Source of the DNA: Phylloscopus collybita
Taxonomy: Eukaryota; Chordata; Aves; Passeriformes; Phylloscopidae
Direction of reading: 5' to 3'
DNA length: 64,000 nt
Assembly: GCA_027886175.1 (NCBI GenBank)
Contig: JAJNNQ010000006.1
Span: 6,386,001-6,450,000, forward strand
Part shown: positions 26,201-38,690 of the stretch, piece after piece
Numbering within the stretch: position 1 is the stretch's first letter
Layout: every line of letters starts with the position of its first letter
Notes under the pieces: generated by a model
The model's database searches: none
Told to the model about the DNA's origin: nothing
Seen by the model: the letters and a program-made list of their open reading frames with translations, nothing else
Position numbers and translations under genes: made by a program

Positions 26201-29200
26201 ATTATTTCCAGTGTTCAAAAAACGGTGTGTATGGCTAGATCCCCTGCATCAGGTCCATTGGAGAAGCTAGCTAACACTCTTGGTTTCTGGAAACAGATCC
26301 TGAGTTCTTTTGGTTAGACTGGCTCTGGCACACACAGAAGATCCATGTGCATCTTGCAAACTCTCACACTGAAATAGTAAGCTGTTGCTACTCACGTTAC
26401 ACTGATGTTTTACATTTTAATTATTAATTTGGGATTTTGTTACAGTTCAAATAACAGTTTATGGAATTTTAATATCTTCTATTCACTATGATTTAATAGG
26501 AAATCTTTTCTGATTCTTCTATCCATAAATTCTATAATTAGAACAAATATTTTTAAAATAGTTTTTGTTTAAAAAGAATCATCAGCTAAAAATACAGCTT
26601 TTTTTTCTTCAGGAATACCTTACTGCACAAGTGAAATTTTGTTTTTTTACTATGAAGGTTTATTTTATTACTTCCCATGTGCAAATAGTGTAGTTACCAA
26701 AACTGACCACAAACAAATCTCAACAAGAGTCTCCATTAAAAACTGGCCTGATGGGAGTCATATGAGCCTGAATAACGATAGCAGTGTATAGATTTCTTTA
26801 GATGATAAGTGTGAAATAATATAAAATTTCAGGTGACAAAATATATTAATTAATGAAAGAGAATAGATATTTCCTCCTTACTCACATTCCAGTTCTTTGC
26901 CATAAAAAGATAACCAAGAGGCAGAGGCTCTAGCTTATTTTCAGTGCCAAACAGTAAGAGTGAGGTAAGGCTAATTGCAGAACTTCCTGTCAGAATGCGT
27001 GTTTCCCATCTGAATAGATTTCCGGTCTACCTAAAAAACTGTGTATCCACCAGGCAGAAAATGTAAAAACATTCCAAACAAACCAAAACAAAACAACAAA
27101 TAAAGAAACCCCAAAACAAACAACCCCTCCCAGTCATGATGAAGGAACACAGTTCAAGGTTTCTGAATTAACTATAAGCAAATTTGTTACAATCAAAATG
27201 CTTGTCATTATATGTCTGAGGTATGACCATCTATTAACATTATGATTATATGTTAAAGGTTAAATTCTCATTTCCAAACCCTTTTGCTCCACACCATGTT
27301 CCTTAGTAGAGCCTGGATTGAAGCCTTGCAATAGGTTAAATGAAAATTCCCTGGGGGCAGCATGTCTTCCAGAAAACTGACAGAGAGCTAGTACTTGCTA
27401 AATTTCTTGTCTTCAGACCTTGACAGAGTGGTGAAGATGCAGCATATAGTTTGACACAGAAACTGATTGCCATGAGAGACTCAAAGAAACAGCAACTTAA
27501 AGGAACAACTATGCTTTACAGAAATTCTTTGTCCCCTCTATGCAAAATATATGACAGGAGCGAGGTTTAAAAAAAACGCAGTTGCTTCCACTCACTGCAA
27601 TGATTTTTGTGCTGTGCTGCTCTGTCACCACAGGACCTCTGCAAGAGGATTACAAGTTGAATTAACAGTACATTTCAATATGTGATAGGGTTTTTTATTT
27701 TCCTTCAAATGCTTGATCTGGGACATGAGAAAACAAAGTTTAATCCTTGCACCTTTACATAAAGTCTAGATAGCCTACAAGTGATGATGGAGGTAGGGGG
27801 GGTAAGTAGCAGTAGTGCTCACATACAGTTCTCCCCGGGGTCACTCTTGGAGGAAAGCAACTCTCTTCTGATCAAAGCATGTAGAAGTTTTCTGTGAAAA
27901 GCCAATGTCATGGACTAATTTTTTAGTAGCACATATTTGTAAAGAGTTGTTCTGTAATTGAAAAATTCTCATTAGCTATGATTGTATTACACAGATAATA
28001 TATTTTTGTTTCCTAAGTCTCCGAGAGAATAGTTTTCTGTTTCTCGAGGGAAGAAAGGGAAAGAGAACAATATTTTAAAGCTGTCACACTAATTTATTCA
28101 TCATTTTTTAAAATGTTTTCTCCTCATACAAGCTAATCTGAGCTTGACTATGAAACGCAGCTTTGAGTTGGCAGGCCTGAAGCCTGATTGAACTGCTGAA
28201 GAAGAAATACAGCCCTTCATACCACAAATAATACAAGAAAGCTGGTATGGAGTTTCTGCAGTAACTGGCATTAGGAATTATCTAACTGAAATAGGTTCCA
28301 GAATCCATTATTTCTTTACAAAGCCATCAATGGACTCAGAAGTCACTGAAATTTCATTCTTTTGTTTTATGTATTACACCACCAAATTGCTTGCATGCCT
28401 TCATTTTCGTAACTTGTAATATAATAGATAAAAAAAAAAGAAAACAAGTGGTTGAGATGGTGTTGTTATTGTTCTGAGGTTGAGATAAGGCATAGTATTA
28501 CTCCCTTCAGGATACAGACATGAACCTCTAAGGATTTTGACAGATGATTCATGACTTTTTAAAAATACTTGTCCCCATTTTATTTCAGAAATTAAGTATG
28601 AACAAACTTGAACAAACTGTATAAACATGCTTAGATCTCAAAGGGAATCTGAGGGATCTGTAGTACTGTCCTTAGAACTGAAGAAAACTCTAAACATTTT
28701 CTCAGGAAACCTTGTGGACACAAGGAATCAAATCCTGATGCTTAAGGGAACTGCCTACAATGCAGCAAATTATTTTTCCCCCTGGGAAGGCAAGATAAAC
28801 CTGGTTTCAGTCAAGGAGGTAGAGCAGAGAGTAAGCTTAAGTTAAGCAACATAACTAAAAGAACAGATTCATAAAAATAATTGTAAAATAAGATTTGGAT
28901 AGCTAAATCAATCTAGTATTTCTTTCTTAATGAAGTGTTAGCAAATATTTGAAATTTTACTTCCATACGTAAGTAAAGTTCTGTAGTTTTTAGGAAATAA
29001 CAGACTTGTAAGATTTAGTAACTTTTCTTTGTGTTACTGGTAGAAGAAAAACACTGGGATTTGCATCTTTCATGATTTAAAAAAAAAAAATTAATAAACC
29101 CATATAAGTAATCCAACCTACTGGGCTAAAATCAGCCCAGGAGTTTAGGTAGCCAAGGAGCAATGCAAAACCTTCTAGGCATGAAGGGAATAAGCTGCCA

Positions 29201-30382
29201 ACTAGACCGAAAGCTGTGTAAAGGAGGAATGTCTTGTACATGGTGAAATCCATGTCTGTCATATGATTTTCATGCTACAGCTCAAAATCTGTCAGCACTG
29301 AGAATATGCAGAGGATTAACATTTCATTATGACTCTTCATGGAGTACAAAGAACTGTCAGAGGAAGGAAATTTGATGTGGAATTTATCTAGGCAAGCATT
29401 AACTCTGTCTCTGTGGGATTCAACCAATGAAGGTTAAGCACATCTGTGGCACATATCCCAGTAATGGCATATATCAGAAGAGATGGAGACTCTTTCAGTG
29501 AAGAGCAAGTAAATGTCTAAAGTTATGATTATCTCTGTATGTGATGTCAGCTTGGATTTGAATCCAAACTTGAGTTCAAACCTCTTTGTTGTTCATGTGT
29601 TGATTTTTCCTGTGGTCTGATGCTGAACGAAGCATCTGATTCCCATTTGGGGAAACTCGGATCTGAGGCAAGGGGAGGAGCTGGGTTTTGTGTGGCAGAA
29701 TGGATGTGACTCCATGTCTTATATTCAGATCTTGGCATTAGTTTTCCAGACTCTTAGATTTACTGAGATTAATAGATTTTAGATAAGATCCTGAGTACTG
29801 TCCTCAAGCTCATTTCATGTGATACATGATACTGTGATCCTTCTGTAGTTGAGTTGATTTTGTCTATACTTTCTTGCCTTATTTTTTTTTAAGATGTGTT
29901 TGGTTTTTCATTTTTGCTCTTTTTTAATCATCAGGAACATTTCTCAGTAATCATGGGCCTTTGAATATAAAGAGTAGTCCTATAACAATCCTATTTACCT
30001 CTCTCAATATATTTAGATGCTTTGATATCTTCACACTGACTTGGGTGTGTCAAAATTTGGTGTGTGTGATTTCTAAGTCAGTTTCTCTCTGCTGGGGGTA
30101 ATGGTTTAATTCCTACAGACTGCTGCCAGGTTTAGGGACCTGGTGAGCCTCAGAGCAGACCTTGTCAGTAAAACTGAGACAGAAGTGGTGTTAAGTCTTT
30201 TCAGCATCATTTACATTCACTAGATCCCTTTCCTATTGAAAAGTGAGATTACATCTTTGTCTGTCATCCTTTTGCTGCATGTGTACCTACAGAAATCTCA
30301 CATATTGCCTTTTACATTCTTTTCTAATTCCGGCTCCAGTTTCTGGCTTTCATTTCAAACTTGTATGCTTGAGCAATATTCT
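23261..30382. other. Unique AT-rich DNA with CAAA-type tracts
   Basis: Seven kilobases without a recognisable gene, RNA gene or transposon. Low-complexity A-rich tracts of CAAA/CAA units lie at 25859-25952 and 27070-27127. A small perfect palindrome TTGGATTTGAATCCAA is near 29552. Open frames are short and unrelated to one another. Confidence 0.55.
25859..25952. repeat. A-rich CAAA/CAA tract
   Basis: Runs of CAAA, then CAA, then A-rich units with CC interruptions. Similar tracts occur at 27070-27127, 32311-32396, 61883-61962 and 63868-63965. Confidence 0.85.
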
Positions 30383-30999
30383 CTGTAGTGTGGGGAGACA
30401 AAAGGAGATGCTGCTGAAGGCAGTCTCCCCTCTGATATCTTACACCTGTGTTAATTATCCTTGAGTAGAAACAGCCTTGCCCTCACAGCCATGGGCCTGT
30501 TAAAGAGTGAGTTAACTGGTAGGTAGTCAGTTGGAGTTTGCTTGCCATGCTGTGAAGAGCCAGGAGGTTGTGCAAGGGCCAGAAAAGGTAAGCTGCTGTA
30601 TGTAGGACAGACAGGGCTAGGTGGCCATGCTAGAGCCAGAGCTGTGTGGAGCTGCTCTTAGGAGTTACAGAGAAAAGGTATGGGAGACTTTCTGAACATC
30701 AAGATGCTGATGCTTGAAGCCTTCTGATGATTCTAATAAAGCACCTTGAGTGCAAGTGCAGTGTCTATGTCTACTACCACATATATCGACTGTGACATCT
30801 GGTGACCCCGACATGAGGAAGAGAGCCAGAGCTAGAGCTGTGTGGAGCTGCTCATAGAGGATACAGAGAAAAGGTACGGGAGACATTTAGAATATCAAGA
30901 TGCCAATCCTTGAAGCCTTCTGATGATTTTAATGAAGCACCTCGAGTGCAAGTGCAGTGTCCATGTTGACAGCCACACATATCGACTGTGACACTGTAG
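30383..30999 (+). mobile_element. Collapsed ERVK-like provirus: LTR, PBS, partial second LTR
   Basis: The element is bounded by CTGTAG at 30383-30388 and 30994-30999, a 6-bp target duplication. A full LTR runs 30389-30797, from TGTGGGGAGAC to ...CTGTGACA, with an AATAAA signal at 30735-30740. Two bases later comes a primer-binding site (30800-30817). About five bases after that, the sequence jumps into the middle of a second LTR (30822-30993), which matches 30632-30797 apart from a 6-bp insertion and point changes and ends at the same ...GTGACA. All gag, pol and env sequence and the 5' part of the second LTR are gone. The second copy has AATGAA (30931-30936) where the first has AATAAA. The 6-bp duplication and tRNA-Trp-type site point to class II, alpharetrovirus-like ancestry. 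Confidence 0.85.
30800..30817 (+). promoter_or_regulatory. Retroviral primer-binding site, tRNA-Trp type
   Basis: TGGTGACCCCGACATGAG starts two bases after the CA end of the first LTR. This matches the tRNA-Trp primer-binding site of avian leukosis/sarcoma-type viruses except for a CpG decay (ACG to ACA) and the last base. The site primed minus-strand DNA synthesis in the once-active virus. It is a relic here. Confidence 0.8.
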
Positions 31000-31769
31000 T
31001 TCTTTCAGGTCACTGCTTGCCACTTCTACCTTGTGTGTTTCATTTTTGCATTTAAGCTCAGTCATGTGTTTCCTGTTCATCTATGCTGGCAATCTCGCAT
31101 GGTTGTTGGACTTGCTGCACATTAGAAAGCACTGTTGTCCTTGAAGATGAGTCAGCTTTTCTAGGCTATACAGGGCTGTTTCTTTTCATGTGCCCCCAAC
31201 AATCAGATTCCAGAAGAAGCTAGAACCTGATACGTTTGAAGTCCAGATCTGTAGTTCTTCTATTCAACTGATTTTTAGTTTTTAGAAGAAAGCTTCTTGA
31301 GGCTTTAGAAGGTTTGTGGGTCAGGTGGTCTGTAGCAGATGTTCACTTTGACATCACCCATGTTGGTCTGTTCTTGACCAGCTTGCTCTTTGTTCCAAGG
31401 TAAAATTCTATGCATGTTTACTGCTCCATTGCACTAAATTCAGCCTCTCCTGCTTGGCTTCCTTTCCCATCCATGCTAAAGAGCCTGTATCCATCTGTTG
31501 TACCACTCCGTTCATGAGTCATACCCCATTATATATCTATGATCCTAATGAGACCACAGCTCTGGAACTGCTCACAGGCAGTCTCTAATTTCTCCAGCTT
31601 GTTTCCCATGCTGTGAGTGGATGCTTGCAGTGAGTCTCAAGGTTTCATAGCAGTAACAACAGTGTCTCCATCTATATGGTTTTCTCTGTGTGCCTCTTCA
31701 TTTCCCCTCAGGCCTCCACTTCTCTTCAGGTATTTTCAGTTTTCTCAACAGCCTTGTTTAAAGCCCACC
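31000..31769. other. Unique spacer between two ERV remnants
   Basis: About 770 bp with no gene or repeat recognised. Confidence 0.55.
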
Positions 31770-32888
31770 TGTCTTGGTTTGGAGTTTGGAAAGACAGGTG
31801 TTCTCCAGGGAAAGCTGGAGTTTCCCTTGGAATGGAGACTGTAAACCCCTCACTGTCACAACCAACACAAGAACTCACACCCATACCTTGCGGTGTCTGA
31901 GATGGAAAGAAGAAAGACTTTATTTACAGAACCAGCATTTATCAAATTCCAGCAGTGATCATGGATTGGAGGAAGAAAATCTTCTTCTCCAACCACACTG
32001 GACCATGCAGCAGTCCATCAACAGTCTCCTCCTTTATGAAAAGAATGTAAACATCTCTAGAGTTTACCATAACAAATGGCTTGTTTATATGAAAGTGTAT
32101 CTGACTCCAAAGACACAGAAGGCTAAAAACAAGACTTTTACAAACTCCTTAAAGGAGACAGAGGAGAACGGCAAAATCCCAGACAACATCTCACCACCTC
32201 CAAATTATTATAATTTTGCAATTAAAGGCTTTCAAGCAAAGATTTGGGAATAGGAATAGGAATAACAGTTCTTTACTAGGAATATTAACAATAAAAATGT
32301 AGTAGCAAAAAACCCCCCCAAAAAAACAACAACAACCAAACCAAACGAAAACAAACAAACAAATCCCAACAAACCCCAAGCAAGCAAACAAACAATCCTA
32401 GAAACTCTGACAGAGTCAGAACTACAACATCAGCTGTTGGTCAGGGTGTTGGAAGCAGTCCACAGTAAGTCCTCCTGGATGGCAGATGAGGTTCTGTTGG
32501 AGCAGAGATGATCCTGAGAGAGAAGGGTCCAGTCTTCCTCCGGGAATCTGGTGGCACCAGATACCTCATGTTCCTGTATCTAAATTTTTATCTAGGTAGG
32601 AGTGATTGGCTCCCTGCCACTGGCTGGAGCATCTCACAATGGGATGATGGAATGTGTCATGTCACTGGTGAGCCTTAATGGCCCATTAGCAGAAAATATC
32701 CCCCGGAGGGCGGACAGGTGGTGAAAGAGATAAGAAACACTGCCCCACCCGGTTTTAACAGTTGGCCCATTATCAGAAGGCACCCGCCCCCCTCCCCCCA
32801 GAGTTACAAGAGATAAAGAAAAACAGCTCCCCAACTGCTTTCAACAAATGAAATAGAATACACATTTTTGGTTCCATAACCCAAGCCA
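31770..32888 (-). mobile_element. ERV LTR interrupted by a second LTR
   Basis: The outer LTR begins TGTCTTGG at 31770 and ends ...ACCCAAGCCA at 32888, nearly complementary at its tips. Its sequence is split: the part ending ...GTAAACCCCTCAC (31853) continues at CACCTCCAAATTATTATAA (32195 on), and the DNA between is a separate 335-bp LTR. Taking that out leaves about 780 bp. Minus orientation is suggested by a TATA-like GATAAAAA (near 32587-32594) and an AGTAAA variant poly(A) signal (near 32272-32277) on that strand. This is moderate evidence only. The flanks CCACC (left) and TTATC (right) differ at three of five bases, all C/T, so the target duplication is doubtful. Internal A-rich CAAA units occupy 32311-32396. 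Confidence 0.7.
31848..32194 (-). mobile_element. Nested 335-bp solo LTR inside another LTR
   Basis: The body is 31854-32188, TG to CA on both strands. On the minus strand it reads from TGTTGTCTGGG to ...GGTTGTGACA. It is flanked by CCTCAC (31848-31853) and TCTCAC (32189-32194), a 6-bp duplication with one C/T difference. On the minus strand there is an ATATAAA box (32084-32090) and, 160 bp downstream, an AATAAA signal (31919-31924), so the promoter and poly(A) layout is that of an LTR. It must be younger than the LTR it interrupts. A 159-codon frame crossing it on the plus strand is a by-product, not a gene. Confidence 0.8.
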
Positions 32889-33504
32889 TTATCCACACAC
32901 GACCTTAGTGAAGTAACGAGCCACTTTGCAAAGAGGTGCTTCCCTGTCTTTGTAAAATGGATTGTGTTACTCCTCAGACAGTTTAGGGTAGCAGCATAGT
33001 GAAGGTGGGGCAACACCAGCCTCTGAGCAGGTGGTAAAGCTGTGCCTTGGACTAGCTTCTCATTAACTGTGAAAACTATGTTGACATGCATTCCACTGTT
33101 TCTTCATTTGTCTGCACGGATTTCTAAACTTGCTCTAGTCAAGCTAATTCAGGCTGAAAAATGAATTATCTTTGTTTTTACCAAATGGGTACTCGATGGA
33201 GCCCTAGTTTGATGCTACAAGAAGAGAAAGAAAGATTTTGTGCATTTATGAAATTGGAGGTTAGAGTTCTGAACTCTGCATAGGCTGATAGGTTACCAAC
33301 TTGCAGAAGCAAGATGCTAGCTTAGTATACCTGCAAAGGAGCTTCACTGTGTAAAAAAACTCAGCTGTAACTGTAAGCCAGTAAACCCCATTCCTTGCTA
33401 GGGAAACTGAGTACCAAGTACTGTTGTTTCCTAAGCAGTTTAGAATTCAGTAAATGCCGTAGAACCTCTGTGTGGTTCTACAAAAGTCAGCAGCTCATAA
33501 GCCA
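32889..33504. other. Unique AT-rich spacer
   Basis: About 600 bp with nothing recognised. Confidence 0.5.
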
Positions 33505-33786
33505 TGCTGCTACCTCATGTCTTCTGGGTAGTGTTTAGTGACAGATCAAGGAGGAAGAGATGCAAGTTGAAACACAGGAAATCCTACTTTCAAATTTGAA
33601 GACATGTTTTTACTGTCAGTGTTTACAGCTTACCCAGGGATATTGCAAAGTTCCTGTCCTTGGTGACATTCAAAGCCCAAATGTACAAGGCCTTCTTCAA
33701 CCTGTTGTAGCCAACTTTGCTTTGAGCAGATGGCTTGGAATAAACAATGCCCAGAGGTCCCTCCCAGTTTCAAAGATTCTGTGATA
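33505..33786 (+). mobile_element. CR1 3'-end fragment, internally deleted
   Basis: The left part follows the CR1 segment GTAGTGTTTAGTGACAG ... AGTTGAAACACAGGAAATCC (33528-33586). The right part follows the CR1 3' end: GACATTCAAAGCCC, CAACCTGTTGTAGC, GGTCCCTCCCAGTTTC, and the ATTCTGTGAT terminal unit ending near 33786. Sequence normally between these is missing. It is an old, dead copy. Confidence 0.7.
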
Positions 33787-36700
33787 ATCATTACTATCAG
33801 CTAAAAATTTGTGTTTGTTCAAGATGGTGAACCTTTCTGAACTCTTGAAAGCATTCCAGCCTTTTTACTTAAGAAGCTTTGTTACAATAATTTTGGAGAG
33901 TATGGTAAGTGAAATGTGGTGACATATCCCATTCCAGTTACAGCTCTGACTGTTAAGGAGATCTGTCCTGCCTTTCCATAAATCCATCGAAGAAACCACA
34001 AGTCAGAATTTAAATATTCTTATCTGTTAGTTGCATTTGAGCTTGTATTTATTTATTTATTTCCTTTATCTGAGCTCTGGATTAACGTCAAAAGAAGAAA
34101 TGGTTACAAGGCAGAATCATACGAGAGTAAGTCATCAAAGATTTTTTACTGTTGATGCCATTCTTAGTATTTTAGACATAATCATCAATGCCAATGTTCA
34201 AAATGACTTCACTTGTTAAGACAAGAGTCAGCTTTTGAGGTAAGCATTTCTTTTATGACATTTCTGTAATGAAAATCCTATGCACTGTTTAAAAAATCAA
34301 CATCATTATGCATACATTTTTCTTGACCCATATTTTCTGAAACCCTGCTGTATCTAATGACTTTTGTTACTCGTTTCCAGCATCCCTGAGCATAGCATTC
34401 TTCTGTGGGAAGAAAGAATACTCTAATTTGGAATGTTCTTCCACCTTCTTTTTTCATCAGCCATGTTTATGTGTAAAACACACATTTCATGGAAGGTAAT
34501 AATTGAACAAACTGATTCTATTTTTTTAATTAATGCTTTTTTCTAATATTGACTACAACATCAATGTTGTTTTCCTGCCTGAAGTCAATCCTTTTAGAGT
34601 CTCTGCATTACACAAGACTAGGATTTTTGTCATGTCCATTTATATTCACCTTTATTCATCTTAGAATATTTGCTCTGTCTTTTTCATCATCATCATTATT
34701 ACCTCTATATTTCAATTCAACCCATAGTCATGAATTTATACTATTATTCTTCACCTCCTCCTTCCCTTTTTGGATGTAAGGTATGTAGAAATAAAGATGA
34801 TACCCTAAAGCCAAATTGAATAGAAAAAATAAGCAGTATGTCAGTGAAAGAGATATATTATGCAACAGAGCAAGTATATTGGTAGTTTGTTAGAGTTGTG
34901 GTAGCACTCTAATTTTCCTTCTTGATCACCACTGAATGTATGTGGATGTGGTTGCTTAGTTTCTATTGCCTATAAGGCAATCAAAAAGCCAACATAAATT
35001 CTTCTGGATAAGGAATTATTAAGCGATGGTGGTGCGTTTGATAATGGAGTTAAGGAGAAGTAAGGATATGAGCCTGATTATATCTGTAAAGTGGCTCAAG
35101 TGAAAATTACAAAAAAGGCCATGTGAGAGAGCTGAAGGTCAGTGACAAAAGGAGGAAAAAATGTTCAGAATTGTACTGGAGAAAGCAGCCCGACACAATC
35201 AGTTGCTGATATTCCTGGCTGAAGCCACTTCTTGTTTTTGTTTCTGTAAGTCTGAGTTTCTTTTTTGGCATTGATCGAGTAGAAATGAAGTCAACAATAA
35301 GTCTGTTGAACCCTCAATCTGTTTTTGTGACTTCTTTTTTCTGTTGTCTTTGAGTGTTTTTCATCTCCTTTTCTATCTCTGTTGAAATGTGTTTCCTTCT
35401 AGTATGCCAGTGCAGTTAGGTTATCACTGTATATTGTCTGTTAGCTTAGTGGGAAAGTGAATCTTGGCCAGTTAACTTGGGAGTTCTGTTAAAAATCTCA
35501 GTGGTCATTGAGTCATCTCACCGAAATCCACTGGCTCTGTTACAACCTTGATTGCCTTTCCAATGGTATTTAAAATCAAAGAATATCTACAGAAATTTCA
35601 CTCTGCTGCCTTTAAAATTAAACAAGTGATCTGATACTGGAAAGGGTCTGCTATGAAGGTGATGCCTTTAATTTCACACTGCTCTGAAGAAATTCAGTGC
35701 TGTTTTTCAGATGTCTAGAAGACTTCATTCTACATTGTTAAAGTCTACCAGGTCAGATCAAGCTCATATTATGTACCTTAAAAAAATTTTATCCAAGAAA
35801 TAAGCAGCCTTCTTTAAATATTTATTTTGATCAACATTCTGTTTAACAAAATCACAAGAAGTTCTTTATATACATTATTAATTTCTACACTGAACTAATT
35901 GTTGTGGAAAGAACCCAAAGCTATGAGTACAAGATGTTTTCTTGTCATACAGTTCCCCAAGAATCAATCTAGCTGGAATAAATACATGGCATTGTTAATG
36001 ACAGTGTTTATTCATGAGGATAAAAACCCAAGGAGAGTTACACACTTTCACTGAACAGACTGGAGAAATTCTTTTTAAGGACCTGAAATTCCCAGGGAAA
36101 ATCAAGGCACAACATGCCTGCTGAAGCAGGATCTTGTCTCCACAATACTTTTTTAAAGTTATGTGGGCAAAACTTGGTGGTTCAAAGTGCCCCATCCCTC
36201 CCCTCTAATACAGAAAATACAGCAAGTTGGTGCTTACTCCCTGAGCACCTGGTACTGACGCTTAAGCTGTGAGCCACAGCAGCCAATTGGACCTCAGCAC
36301 AAAACCACTGCTAAATTGTCTGTAGAGTGCTGCACTCTGCCAGACTGAATGGAACACTGTGGTTGTTCTGCAAATGAGGCTTTTTTTTTTTCAACTTATA
36401 TTTATTGTTTATGAATGGTGTCTTCTGACAGTCTTGGAAAAGCCTCCAAGATTTTTATAATGACCTGCTTTTATATTCCTTCCTGTAATGGATGACCTGG
36501 CAAGGATATAAGCATCAGGAAAGCATGTTGCTAAATGAGTATCAGTAGACATGGTCCTCAGCATATTATCCCTGTACTATGTGAATATAATTCATCCTTA
36601 TAATAAAATATTATCTCACAGCAAGTCGTAGTGGGGCTGGAACACCACACACTAATCAGTCCTCGGTGATTGCTTATATCAGCCTGAGCTTGCTTGTTCC

Positions 36701-37183
36701 ACAGCAGAAACAACAAATCTTATATCATCTCTGGCAATTCTGGTTTATGAGTGCAATTATATGTACTAAGATCTAATGGTATTAATATAAATAAAAGTAG
36801 TAAAACAAATCCATGCAATGGGAACTTTAATTACTCAGCTCTACAAAAATTTGTTAACCTGTTAATAGTTATAAATAGTAAACAGTACTGTGAGCTGAGA
36901 ACTAGATAAATTGCTCTTGGTATTTTTCTCCCAACCTTGTTTTTTTTAAGAATTAGCAAAATGTTTAAGTAATGTTACACACATGGAAACTTGCTACATA
37001 CAGTTTATTTTGTTGGAAGATTTATAGACTTACTTATGTCAATTAGAAGTAATTTTCACAACAAATTCCCCCACTATGCAAAGTTCTCTAATAACAGTGT
37101 TGAAGACTATAGTTTAATTAGTGCTCTTTCAGTATTATGAGCATCTAATTTTAAATTAGCCATTTTGTGAGGCACACTCATGT
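33787..37183. other. Unique AT-rich DNA, no gene seen
   Basis: No gene or transposon recognised in 3.4 kb. Short T runs lie near 36382 and 36942. Confidence 0.55.
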
Positions 37184-38143
37184 TATCCTGTGGTAGACTG
37201 ATGCTGTCTGGCTGTCAAACACCCATATGCCACTCTCATTCGCCTGCTCAGCACGACAGGGGAAAGTATAAGAAAAAAAAATTGGTGAATCAAGATAAGG
37301 ACAGGGAGATCACTCACCAGTTACTTTCAGAGGCAAAACAACCTTATCTTAGGGAAGATTAATTTATTGGCAACTAAAAAAAAGAGAATAGGATAGAAAC
37401 AAAGACAGAACCAAAACTACATCTTCCCTGTTTCTTCCCAAGCATAATTTAATTTTCCATTCGTGACTCCTCTGCTTTCTCCCTTGTCCAGGCAATGCAG
37501 GGAGATGGGGAATAGGAGTTGCAGTCAGTTCATAATACTTCCTCTCTGCAACTCATTGCTACTTATACTCTTCCTCTGCTCCCCCTCCCACAGGCTGCAT
37601 TTTTCATGGACTACTCTAGCATGCTTTCCTTCAATGAGATACAGTCTTTCAGGAACAGACTGCTCTAGTGTGGGTTACCCACAGGGTCACAGGATCCAGC
37701 ATGGGATCTGCTTCCCACAGGTCCACAGGTGCTGTCAGGATCCTGCTTCAGTGCTCTCCATGGCATGCAGCTTCTTTCAGGGCCTGTCCACCTGCTCCAC
37801 TGTGGGACTCGTTATAGGCTGTAGATGGATATCTGCTTTGTTGTCCTCCTCCATGGGCTGCAAGGGGACAACCTCCCTCACCGAGGTTTCCCTCCATGGG
37901 TTGTAGGGGAATCTATCCTAATGCCTGGAGCACCTCTTCCTGCTTCTTCTTCAATGACCTTGGTGTCTGCAGAGCTGTCACTGATTGACTCAGCTTTGGG
38001 CAGCAGTGGGCCCATCCTGGAGCCAGCTGGAACTGTCTCTGTCCAGTGTTGGGGCATTCCTTGGCCCTTTTTGCACAGAAACCATCCCTGCAGTCTCCAC
38101 TGCCTCCCATCAAAATCTTGCCACATAAATCCAATACATATCC
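37184..38143 (-). mobile_element. Solo ERVL-type LTR (950 bp) with perfect 5-bp target duplication
   Basis: The body is 37189-38138, starting TGTGGTAGACTG and ending ...ATCCAATACA on the plus strand. It is flanked by TATCC (37184-37188 and 38139-38143). A 5-bp duplication and the TGTATTGG terminus on the minus strand agree with a common avian ERVL-type LTR family. An AATAAA signal on the minus strand lies at 37363-37368. The middle (about 37590-37920) is built of degenerate repeats around CTGCTCCA...GTGGG and GGGCTGCA...GG. I see no clear TATA box on the minus strand, so the promoter may be deleted. Open frames here (for example at 37463-37906) are not viral genes. Confidence 0.88.
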
Positions 38144-38690
38144 TTACGAACTTTTTTAAAGGGTTGAAATATTTGTAGGCTACAATATGTGCAATGACTG
38201 AAACAGCAGGTTACAAAGATGTACAACGTGAACATGTGACTCCTGTGTCAAATACATGGAGCAATGGTAAGCATCTGAACTTGCATAAGGCACAGAGCAG
38301 ATGTGGGGTTTTTTTCTCTTGTGAAATACAGTGAGGATAAAGGATGGAAAAAAGTCATTGACACTGACATGCCTGTGGAGCACAGAGATCCTTGAGCTAA
38401 TCTTCACTGAGCTGAAAAAATCCATGTAGAAAAGTAAAGGGCCATGTGGCTGCACCAGCTGGTGCCCACAAATGTCTTATCTGCACATACATGCCCCACA
38501 TTGAAACAACCAGGATTTGCCAGCTCTCCTGGCTTATGCTGGGCCAGTTTGCTGACAGCATCACAGGATGCCTAGCAGGCTGAGCACATCCAGTAGTGAC
38601 TGAGAGTTGGTAGTGTAGCTGGGCAAGTGTGACATGTTTCATACCCTGCCCTTTGGAGGGAAAATCTCATGGCTCTTAGAAAAATAAATA
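38144..38690. other. Spacer, nothing recognised
   Basis: About 550 bp between an LTR and a CR1 fragment. No feature is recognised. Confidence 0.5.

Noticed and set aside
31774..32253. 159-codon plus-strand open frame, the longest in the window
   Set aside because: It runs across the boundary between the outer and nested LTRs and on the opposite strand to both. It is a by-product of two joined repeats and has no recognisable domain.
37463..37906. 147-codon plus-strand open frame
   Set aside because: It lies in the repeat-built centre of a solo LTR, antisense to the LTR. It is low-complexity CS/L-rich and not a viral protein.
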